Shown: positions 1 through 5,465 of the stretch, piece after piece
How the letters are laid out: every line of letters begins with the position of its first letter
Numbering within the stretch: the stretch's first letter is position 1
Assembly (NCBI GenBank): GCA_003232595.1
Contig: QIIJ01000551.1
Coordinates: 1-6,182 of the forward strand
Direction: 5' to 3'
From: Aurantimonadaceae bacterium
Lineage (GTDB): Bacteria > Pseudomonadota > Alphaproteobacteria > Rhizobiales > Rhizobiaceae
DNA length: 6,182 bases
Program-made: the position numbers and the translations under genes
The notes under the pieces: generated by a model
Databases searched by the model: none
The model's input: the letters and a program-made list of their open reading frames with translations, nothing else
What the model was told of the DNA's origin: nothing

Positions 1-742
1 GCCAGGTATCTGCCCCCACATGCTCGAACACCACATCCACCCCGCGCTTGTTTGTAAGTTTGCGTGTTATGCCTTCAAACCGGTCTTCACGGTAGTTGAT
101 GACGTGGTCGGCCCCAAGTTCCTTGCACGGTTTAATTTTGTCGTCGCTGCCAACAGTGGTAATCACTGTGCAGCCTATGTTCTTTGCAAGTTGAATGGCG
201 GCGGAACCAATGCCAGAGCCGCCGGCATGGATCAGGATAGTTTCGCCGGATGCAAGTTTTGCATTATCAAACAGCATGTGTTCGACTGTGCCAAATGTAA
301 CCGGTGCCAGGGCGGCGGCCACTTCGTCTATACCAGGAGGGGCAGGGACCAGCAATCGCGCAGGCATATTGACATATTCACGGGCAAATCCATCGAGGTG
401 AAACCCGTGAACGCCCGCAACATTTTCGCAGAGATTGTCACTTCCCCCAATACATGGTTTGCAAAGACCGCATGTCTGTGCCCCGTAAACAGACACCAGT
501 TGGCCGGTTTTAAGGTTGCTGACGCCAGGACCGAGTTTGACCACTTCACCTGAGGCTTCCGCTCCTACAGCCATTGGCAGTTTGCGTTTGGCAAAAGCCA
601 TGCCGCGCCAGCCCCAGACATCAATATGATTGAGTGCCACCACCTTGATGCGCAATTGCACTTCACCTTCGCCCGGATCGCCCGGGGCAGGAATATCAAC
701 GGTTTCGACCTGTTGGTCAGCAATGAGTTGCAAGGCACGCAT
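1..742 (-). CDS. Zinc-lobe medium-chain dehydrogenase / quinone oxidoreductase, C-terminus cut by window edge
   Basis: An MDR-superfamily NAD(P)-dependent oxidoreductase, probably cytoplasmic; 247 codons are visible and the C-terminus lies beyond position 1. The N-terminal GroES-like domain carries a structural zinc lobe of the form C-x2-C-x2-C-x7-C (C91, C94, C97, C105). The Rossmann domain has AGGSGIGSAAIQLAK (173-187) and the family-typical KRGVDVVFEHVG (232-243). The usual catalytic-zinc Cys and His positions read N38 (in ALNHIDVW) and A61 (in VGAEASG). The protein therefore resembles the quinone-oxidoreductase-like branch rather than classical zinc alcohol dehydrogenases, and its substrate cannot be told. 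The ATG at 742 begins a typical N-terminus and has GGAG 11 nt upstream, inside a hairpin. It lies 84 nt downstream of the multicopper oxidase on the same strand, so co-transcription is likely. The frame is open throughout. Family call is firm; function is not. Confidence 0.88.
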   Translation of the reverse strand, partial: MRALQLIADQQVETVDIPAPGDPGEGEVQLRIKVVALNHIDVWGWRGMAFAKRKLPMAVGAEASGEVVKLGPGVSNLKTGQLVSVYGAQTCGLCKPCIGGSDNLCENVAGVHGFHLDGFAREYVNMPARLLVPAPPGIDEVAAALAPVTFGTVEHMLFDNAKLASGETILIHAGGSGIGSAAIQLAKNIGCTVITTVGSDDKIKPCKELGADHVINYREDRFEGITRKLTNKRGVDVVFEHVGADTW

Positions 743-751
743 CGGCAGTAT

Positions 752-778
752 CGCTCCAGAGTTTCACAGTCTGGAGCG
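752..778 (-). repeat. Perfect 9-bp inverted repeat (hairpin) overlapping the likely Shine-Dalgarno of the dehydrogenase gene
   Basis: CGCTCCAGA (752-760) and TCTGGAGCG (770-778) are exact reverse complements around a 9-nt loop. On the minus-strand transcript the hairpin lies in the 84-nt gap between the oxidase stop and the dehydrogenase start. The only ribosome-binding-like tetramer, GGAG (757-754), is in its 3' arm. No T-run follows on the minus strand, so a classical intrinsic terminator is not supported. Sequestering the ribosome-binding site or stabilising the upstream mRNA are possible roles; both are inference. Confidence 0.6.
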
Positions 779-826
779 GTTTATACGATGTTGCAGCCAA
801 GTTCCATAGGTGATTGTATCGGGAAC

Positions 827-2350
827 TCAGACTACCGTGAACTGCCCCATCATGCCGGCATCTTCATGCTCCAGTATATGACAATGGTACATATAGGGGC
901 GGTCCGGGTCGGAAAAATCCTGGAACCTGGCAATAATGCGAACATTTTCGCCCTGATTGACCAGAACAGTATCCTTCAATCCGCGCTCGCCGGGATGGGG
1001 TTTGCGACCATTACGATCAAGGATCTGGAACTGGACATCATGGACATGAAACGGATGGGGCAGGGGAGAGGTATTGCCGATCTCCCAGATTTCAGTAGTA
1101 CCCAGTTTTACCACCTCATCAATCCGCCGCATTTTCATTGCCCTGTCATTAATGGTATGGGAATTGCCAAAGCCCAGCATCATCAAAGGCCCCATGGTCA
1201 TATTCATGATAAAACGGCGTGTATTGGTGGCGCTTTCAGGATTAATCCAATCAATTGTTGTCAGTTTGGCAGGCAGTTCGGCTGAAGCATTCAGTGAAGG
1301 TGCTGGCCGAATTTCAAGGAAATTATAGCGTGAAGAGCCACGATTACCCATCATGCCACCCATCATGCCGCCGCCCATCATACCCATGCCACCAGAAACA
1401 CCACGGCTCGTCAGTACAATGTTCTTGCCGCCACTGACATCGACAATTATTTCTGCCCGTTCTGCAGGAGAAAGAATAATGTTGCTGGTTTTAAAGGGTG
1501 CTTCAAGCAATCCGCCATCGGTACCAATCTGGAAGAATGCGCGACCGTCATCAAAAGCGAGATTGTAGGTATTGGCATTGGAGCCGTTCAATATACGCAG
1601 GCGGATCAGTTTTGATTTCGCTTCAAAATAGGGTGCAACAGTGCCATTTGTCATGGGGACATTGCCGACCTTGCCCATCATAATATCAGGGCGCGATGCA
1701 TTGTAGTCCATGCGTCCGTCCTGGCTGAAGCTTCTGTCTTGCAGGACAAGCGGGATATCATCAACACCATAGTCTCGGGGAAGCGCCAGTGCATCGCCTT
1801 CTTCATCGTCAACAATTATCATGCCAGCAAGGCCACGCCATACATGGTTGGCTGTTTCGTGAAGCTGGTGGGAATGATACCAGAAGCTTGCAGCTTTTTG
1901 CTTAACCTCGAATTCCGGCGACCAGGTTTCTCCATTTTGGACAGGCTGGTGTGGTCCGCCGTCCATTTTGGCCGGTATGTGAAAACCATGCCAGTGCAGG
2001 GTTGTAGTCTCCCCGATGGCATTCCTGACATTCAGGCGAACCTTGTTGCCGGCGCGCATTCTCAATGTGGGGCCAAGATAGGAGCCATTGATACCGAGCG
2101 TCGGCGTCTTGATCTGGTCAAAGAAATCTGCTGCGCCCTGCTGCAGTTTCAGGTCATAAACAGTAACGCCGTTTTCCATCCGCCCCTTGTCAAGAGGCGG
2201 AATTTTCAACGGGTTGATATGGACCCCGGCACTTTGAGCCGCAGTTTGCCATGTGGGCAACATCAATGCAGCAAAGGCTGCGGTGCTGCCGATGGCGCTG
2301 TTGCGAAGGAAATCTCGGCGGGAGAGGATGGCAGGGTTGACTAATTTCAT
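827..2350 (-). CDS. cueO-like: Tat-exported multicopper oxidase, CueO-like
   Basis: A periplasmic multicopper oxidase, likely detoxifying copper by oxidising Cu(I) at the expense of O2. It has 507 residues, close to the usual CueO length. The N-terminus has a twin-arginine signal, SRRDFLR (10-16), then a hydrophobic stretch ending near AAQSAG (37-42). All four copper-ligand motifs are present: HWHG (119-122), WYHSH (157-161), HPFHVH (432-437) and HCHILEHEDAGMM (489-501). C490 and H495 are type 1 ligands and M500 the likely axial Met. A glycine/methionine-rich loop (322-334) has seven Met in 13 residues, and MNMTMGPLMM (382-391) adds five. Such Met clusters bind copper in CueO. The ATG at 2350 has GAGAG 9 nt upstream (2364-2360) and gives a complete Tat signal. 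Transcription probably starts from the MerR-type promoter at 2384-2414. SufI/CopA-type relatives are alternatives, but the intact copper sites exclude SufI. Confidence 0.93.
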   Translation of the reverse strand: MKLVNPAILSRRDFLRNSAIGSTAAFAALMLPTWQTAAQSAGVHINPLKIPPLDKGRMENGVTVYDLKLQQGAADFFDQIKTPTLGINGSYLGPTLRMRAGNKVRLNVRNAIGETTTLHWHGFHIPAKMDGGPHQPVQNGETWSPEFEVKQKAASFWYHSHQLHETANHVWRGLAGMIIVDDEEGDALALPRDYGVDDIPLVLQDRSFSQDGRMDYNASRPDIMMGKVGNVPMTNGTVAPYFEAKSKLIRLRILNGSNANTYNLAFDDGRAFFQIGTDGGLLEAPFKTSNIILSPAERAEIIVDVSGGKNIVLTSRGVSGGMGMMGGGMMGGMMGNRGSSRYNFLEIRPAPSLNASAELPAKLTTIDWINPESATNTRRFIMNMTMGPLMMLGFGNSHTINDRAMKMRRIDEVVKLGTTEIWEIGNTSPLPHPFHVHDVQFQILDRNGRKPHPGERGLKDTVLVNQGENVRIIARFQDFSDPDRPYMYHCHILEHEDAGMMGQFTVV

Positions 2351-2383
2351 CGATTTGTTCTCTCATCTTGAAGAATTTGCCGA

Positions 2384-2414
2384 ATACTGGACTATCCGGC
2401 GGTGGGAAGGTCAA
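2384..2414 (-). promoter_or_regulatory. CueR/MerR-type promoter-operator for the multicopper oxidase
   Basis: Read on the minus strand, a -35 TTGACC (2414-2409) is followed by a 19-bp spacer and a weak -10 CAGTAT (2389-2384). An overlong 19-bp spacer is the hallmark of promoters activated by MerR-family regulators. The spacer region holds a 7-7-7 dyad: ACCTTCC (2411-2405), seven bases, GGATAGT (2397-2391). It matches the CueR-type ACCTTCC-N7-GGAAGGT arrangement with two mismatches in one arm. A second ACCTTCC copy lies 10 bp upstream in direct orientation (2421-2415). The predicted start near 2377 leaves a leader of about 27 nt. No regulator gene is in the window. Confidence 0.7.
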
Positions 2415-2450
2415 GGAAGGTAATATTACAATTGAGTAATTCCGGCTCAC

Positions 2451-2478
2451 TGGACAGGGTGCCTTGGAATTATATAAT
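2451..2478 (+). promoter_or_regulatory. Near-consensus sigma-70 promoter facing the NDH-2 relic
   Basis: TGGACA (2451-2456, five of six matches to the -35 consensus), a 16-bp spacer, then a perfect TATAAT (2473-2478). Predicted transcription starts near 2485 and runs rightward into the NDH-2 remains, with a leader of about 120 nt. It is divergent from the oxidase promoter, with about 37 bp between the two -35 boxes. It probably served the once-intact dehydrogenase gene; whether it still fires is unknown. Confidence 0.55.
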
Positions 2479-2501
2479 CATATATTTGAATATTTCCATT
2501 A

Positions 2502-2545
2502 AAATTCGAAGACTGGTGTGAATTACCCGTGATGGCTTCGAATTT
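2502..2545 (+). repeat. 10-bp perfect inverted repeat in the leader of the NDH-2 relic
   Basis: AAATTCGAAG (2502-2511) and CTTCGAATTT (2536-2545) are exact reverse complements separated by 24 nt. They lie roughly at +17 to +61 of the predicted rightward transcript. With no T-run and a long loop, this is a poor terminator. It could be a spaced operator or an RNA hairpin; the sequence does not decide. Confidence 0.5.
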
Positions 2546-2604
2546 ATTCAATTAAAACAGGAGCATGGAATAATTGCCACAACCCGTAAACAGTGAGCGT
2601 GACA

Positions 2605-2974
2605 ATGGGAATTCCACATTTAGTTATAATTGGTGCAGGCTTATTTTCGTAGTTTTCCAAACAACGATTGTCTGACGGCTGAGGTCGTTGGAATTGATTG
2701 CGAAAACCATAATTTCCTGCTCAAGAACGGCACACTTTCTTACGATAAGCTGATTATACCAATGGCAAAAACATGCTTTGCCGATCAAAAACACTCGAAC
2801 ACTCACTTGAAATCAGGAACCGGATGCTCACAGCTTTTGAGCGTTGCGAGAATATTGACGGTGGTGTTCAGGCAACGACCGGTCGTACGCGGCAGTTATT
2901 CGATATGACCTCTTTCGGTTGATTGGCTATCCTGCCTGGTGGTTGTGGAGCTTGGCGCATATCTGAATTATGGA
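2605..2974 (+). pseudogene. ndh: Type II NADH dehydrogenase (NDH-2), heavily deleted relic
   Basis: Fragments of an NDH-2, the FAD membrane-associated NADH:quinone oxidoreductase, occur in family order but in different frames. The first is MGIPHLVIIGAG (2605-2640), the FAD Rossmann start, hitting TAG at 2650. The second is frame-shifted, with AEVVGID and GTLSYDKLII (about 2675-2808). The third is LEIRNRMLTAFERCENID (2806-2859), matching the family's IR..IL.AFE.AE segment. It continues directly in frame into VQATTGR (2866-2886), like the ATIGR near the family C-terminus, so the NAD-binding domain is missing. The fourth, another frame (2886-2963), includes IGYPAWWLWSLAHI, the C-terminal AWWLW..H amphipathic region, ending at TGA 2964. 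A weak further match, AYLNYG (2957-2974), may be the tail. A full gene is near 430 codons; about 370 bases remain. The number of frame breaks and the loss of the NAD domain rule out a sequencing error. The last bases overlap the 3' end of the opposing cyclase gene. Confidence 0.75.
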
Positions 2975-3867
2975 GCAGCAATAACATCAAACCCGATGAG
3001 TTCTGCATTTTCATTGCCCGTTGGCAGGGTTGGTGAAATTGTGCCGGACCCGATGAGCAATACGGTTTCGCGTAAAACCGGGATTTCCGGGTTGCGGTCC
3101 ATCGTAACAAAAGTACCACCAGAACTGCGGTCAACCAATTGCGCCTTGTTCCGCAACACTGAAATTGTTGCATGTTGTCTCGAAACCCATGGTTGATCCA
3201 CGACAATGTCGTTTTCTGCGGAGCGCCCGAATGTTATACTGTTATTTGCACAGCATTTGTATATTTGCCCGCCAAAGTTCAGCTGTACACATATTTCTGC
3301 ATCTGCTGTCTGGGCTGACCGTGTCGGCAATTCATCGCTGACTATTCCAATCTGGGTGTGCAGCGATGTTCCGTCAGCCAACATGGTGTAAACCCGGATG
3401 GCCTCATCTTTCCCCTTGAATTTCACATCATCCAAAACCCTGAGTGATAACAATTTAGTCTCGGAAAGCTTGTCTACAAACCCCTGGCTGATCAGCACTT
3501 CACCCGGGTTTGCAAGAGAGGCGAGCCGGGCACAGACATTGACACAATCGCCAAAAATATCATCGACCGTCTGAATAACCTCGCCGTAATGCAGCCCGGC
3601 ATGGATTGAAAGGCTATTTTGAACATTGCGGTTGAGAATGCTTTCAGCGGCATTCAATGCGGAGTCGGCATTGTCAAATGTGCAAAGTACGTCGTCGCCC
3701 TTGGAATGGATAAACTTGCCACCATCCCGACTGATAATACGCCTGATCTCACCCAGGAAACGACTGATTTTATCATGCGCCTCTGAATCACTGGTCTGGG
3801 CATACAAATTTGTACTGCCGGTTACATCGGCAAGCAGTATCGACAATTCCTGTTTTGCATGTGACAT
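2968..3867 (-). CDS. Class III adenylate/guanylate cyclase with C-terminal FHA domain
   Basis: A 299-residue signalling protein with no membrane segment, so probably cytosolic. The catalytic domain (about 7-165) keeps metal-binding D14 (LLADVTGST) and D58 (KGDDVLCTF). It also keeps the transition-state pair N110 and R114 in FGDCVNVCARL, and D103 of DDIFG at the adenine-selecting position. The partner lysine position, K in the usual K-x-x-G-D, is H54 here. A linker leads to an FHA domain (about 195-295) with FGR (213-215), WVSRQHATI (227-235) and DRSSGGTFV (246-254), where the usual Asn of the NGT motif is Gly. FHA domains bind phosphothreonine, so a Ser/Thr kinase partner is implied but not present here. 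The ATG at 3867 is the only plausible start; an in-frame TAG lies seven codons upstream and no Shine-Dalgarno is visible. The gene stands alone, convergent with the NDH-2 relic. cAMP production is likely but unproven given H54. Confidence 0.9.
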   Translation of the reverse strand: MSHAKQELSILLADVTGSTNLYAQTSDSEAHDKISRFLGEIRRIISRDGGKFIHSKGDDVLCTFDNADSALNAAESILNRNVQNSLSIHAGLHYGEVIQTVDDIFGDCVNVCARLASLANPGEVLISQGFVDKLSETKLLSLRVLDDVKFKGKDEAIRVYTMLADGTSLHTQIGIVSDELPTRSAQTADAEICVQLNFGGQIYKCCANNSITFGRSAENDIVVDQPWVSRQHATISVLRNKAQLVDRSSGGTFVTMDRNPEIPVLRETVLLIGSGTISPTLPTGNENAELIGFDVIAAP

Positions 3868-3877
3868 TTTCGAAAAA

Positions 3878-3905
3878 TCTATAATCTATCTGGCGGTACT
3901 GTAAC
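3878..3905 (-). promoter_or_regulatory. Possible promoter giving a leaderless or near-leaderless cyclase mRNA
   Basis: On the minus strand GTTACA (3905-3900), a 16-bp spacer and TATAGA (3883-3878) each match four of six consensus bases. The -10 box ends 10 nt before the ATG at 3867, so transcription would start within a few bases of the start codon. This fits the lack of a Shine-Dalgarno sequence. Both boxes are weak, so this is tentative. Confidence 0.35.
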
Positions 3906-4152
3906 ATTAGCAATCGCACCGCAGTCTAATATCATGCCCATTCAAATTCACAAACAGTGCAATCTTTGCGAATCACCCAGCGTGCCTCAAGACTTTTGTA
4001 AGGCCCCGCCCAAGGTCGTGTAATATTGTCGGTTTCTGCAACATTTGGCAAGTGAGAGAATTCACTACCCGGTAGTTGAAGCGCGTGTTGATGGCTGTTG
4101 CACTTGCTCCTGAGGCAATCTATATGTCGCACTTAATTCTTGCCCGTACTGA
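3906..4152. other. Intergenic stretch without a convincing gene
   Basis: This is the left part of the gap of about 330 bases between the cyclase and mrp. The only ORF of note is on the minus strand (3932-4132, 66 codons from a GTG with no Shine-Dalgarno). Its C-terminal half, with TRPWAGPYKSLEARW and DCTVC, looks protein-like but I do not recognise it. It may be a small hypothetical gene or a relic. An imperfect palindrome is at 4061-4080. No RNA gene or terminator was seen. Confidence 0.4.
4061..4080. repeat. Imperfect 20-bp palindrome, possible operator
   Basis: ACTACC-C-GGTAGT (4064-4076) is an exact 6-bp dyad around one base. It extends to TTC...GAA at the ends (4061-4080) if one T is bulged. 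It lies about 75 bp upstream of the mrp -35 box and is not followed by a T-run. A protein-binding site is possible; nothing in the window names the protein. Confidence 0.3.
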
Positions 4153-4180
4153 TTGACAGCACATTAATCCAATCTACACT
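4153..4180 (+). promoter_or_regulatory. Sigma-70 promoter for mrp
   Basis: A perfect -35 TTGACA (4153-4158), a 16-bp spacer and TACACT (4175-4180, four of six). Predicted transcription starts near 4187, leaving a leader of about 50 nt before the ATG at 4238. It is the best promoter-like match between the two divergent genes on this strand. Confidence 0.55.
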
Positions 4181-4237
4181 GGGACAAATTCAATTTTTCG
4201 CATATGGTAATTTGTGCAGTGCGATTTGAGAGGTACC

Positions 4238-5374
4238 ATGGCTGATTTGACCAAACAACAGGTGCTGGAAGCCCTGAAGACAGTGACTCTGGCGGATGGA
4301 CAGAATATTATTGACGCCGGCATGATCTCCGAGATTTTTATCGACAAAGACAAGGCAATATTCTCGATGAACGTTGCAGCAGAAGAGGCGCAAGCCATGG
4401 AAGCGGTTCGGGCCAAAGCGCAGGAAGCAGTCTCTTCCCTGCCAAATGCGGCCGGTGCAATGGTTGCCTTGACAGCGGAACGCAAGCCCGGCTCGGCAGC
4501 AGCAACAACACCGCCACCAACAGCAAGGCCAAAACGTGAGCAGGCACCAGCGCCCAAAGGACCGGTTGTACCCGGTATTGACAACATCATTGCAGTTGCC
4601 TCCGGCAAGGGTGGTGTAGGAAAATCCACAACAGCCGTAAATCTGGCGCTTGGCTTTAAGGAACAGGGCCTGAAGGTTGGCATTCTTGATGCCGATGTGT
4701 ATGGACCGTCGTTGCAAAGACTGCTTGGACTTACGGGCAGGCCTGAAACAGCGGCAGACGGCAAAAAGTTGATACCGATGGAAGCCTATGGCCTGAAAGC
4801 CATGTCGATGGGCTTTTTGGTCGATGAAGGTACGGCGATGATCTGGCGTGGGCCGATGGTTCAGCAGGCACTAATGCAAATGATCCGTGATGTGGAGTGG
4901 GGTCAGCTTGATGTGCTTGTTGTCGATATGCCACCGGGTACCGGTGATGCGCAACTGACAATGGCACAGCAGGTGCCGCTCGCCGGTGCCGTTATTGTTT
5001 CGACGCCACAGGATCTTTCGCTGATTGACGCAAGAAAGGGGCTTGCCATGTTCAAGCAGGTCAGTGTCCCCATCCTTGGTATTGTCGAAAATATGAGTTA
5101 TTTCCTGTGCCCTTCATGTGGCGACAGGTCCGATATATTTGGCAGCGGTGGCGCGCAAAAAGAAGCGACAACCATTGGTGTGCCGTTCCTGGGCGCGGTG
5201 CCACTTCATATGGAAATCCGGGCAACCAGTGACGAAGGCCGCCCCGTTGTTGCCAGTGACCCAGAAGGTCAGCACGCCAAAATTTACCGCGAACTGGCGA
5301 AAAACACCTGGTCAGAATTGAACGCAGTGAATAAAAGTGAGCAAGCCAGAGGGCCGAAAATTACAATTGAATAG
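4238..5374 (+). CDS. mrp: Mrp/ApbC-family Fe-S cluster carrier ATPase
   Basis: A cytosolic P-loop NTPase of the Mrp/ApbC/NBP35 family, which binds a 4Fe-4S cluster and delivers it to target apoproteins. It has 378 residues. An N-terminal MIP18/DUF59 domain (about 4-80) is followed by an Ala/Pro/Thr-rich linker (about 84-110) and the ATPase domain. Key motifs are the deviant Walker A SGKGGVGKST (122-131), DADVYGPS (151-158) and the Walker B-like VVDMPPGTGD (228-237). The cluster-binding pair C291 and C294 is in FLCPSCG. The frame is open back to a GTG at 4214, but I choose the ATG at 4238. There the protein begins MADLTKQQVLEAL, typical of the family, with GAGAGG at 4228-4233 just upstream. 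The spacing of only 4 nt is short. The gene is monocistronic as far as seen and converges on the fumarase gene, a plausible kind of client. Confidence 0.95.
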   Translation: MADLTKQQVLEALKTVTLADGQNIIDAGMISEIFIDKDKAIFSMNVAAEEAQAMEAVRAKAQEAVSSLPNAAGAMVALTAERKPGSAAATTPPPTARPKREQAPAPKGPVVPGIDNIIAVASGKGGVGKSTTAVNLALGFKEQGLKVGILDADVYGPSLQRLLGLTGRPETAADGKKLIPMEAYGLKAMSMGFLVDEGTAMIWRGPMVQQALMQMIRDVEWGQLDVLVVDMPPGTGDAQLTMAQQVPLAGAVIVSTPQDLSLIDARKGLAMFKQVSVPILGIVENMSYFLCPSCGDRSDIFGSGGAQKEATTIGVPFLGAVPLHMEIRATSDEGRPVVASDPEGQHAKIYRELAKNTWSELNAVNKSEQARGPKITIE

Positions 5375-5465
5375 GTGCCTTGAGTGCGCTTCTTTTTGGA
5401 ATAATTACAGTTGGCCAAATTTAATTGATACATTAAGAAGCTATGATAACCAGCTGTATTGCAAT
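5375..5465. other. Convergent intergenic gap, no clear terminator
   Basis: These 91 bases lie between the stops of mrp and the opposing fumarase gene. The only repeats are GCTTCTT (5388-5394) with AAGAAGC (5435-5441), 40 nt apart, and an 8-bp palindrome TTGGCCAA (5411-5418). Neither looks like an intrinsic terminator for either gene. Confidence 0.5.

Noticed and set aside
20..553. Long plus-strand ORF of 177 codons opposite the dehydrogenase
   Set aside because: It is antisense to a frame with clear MDR motifs (zinc lobe, GGSGIG, VDVVFEHVG) and has no recognisable domain.
1739..2344. Plus-strand ORF of 201 codons
   Set aside because: Shadow of the multicopper oxidase N-terminal half; no family features of its own.
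2559..2573. AGGAG followed by ATG as the original start of the NDH-2 gene
   Set aside because: Spacing is one base, the frame stops after two codons and is out of frame with the PHLVIIGAG segment.
2624..2806. Minus-strand ORF of 60 codons inside the NDH-2 relic
   Set aside because: No recognisable features; the opposite strand explains the sequence as NDH-2 fragments.
4174..4764. Minus-strand ORF of 196 codons opposite mrp
   Set aside because: Low-complexity antisense translation of the Ala/Pro-rich linker and P-loop region; the Mrp frame has all family motifs.
5388..5441. 7-bp inverted repeat between mrp and the fumarase as a terminator
   Set aside because: The loop is 40 nt, the stem is short and AT-rich, and no T-run follows the second arm on either strand.
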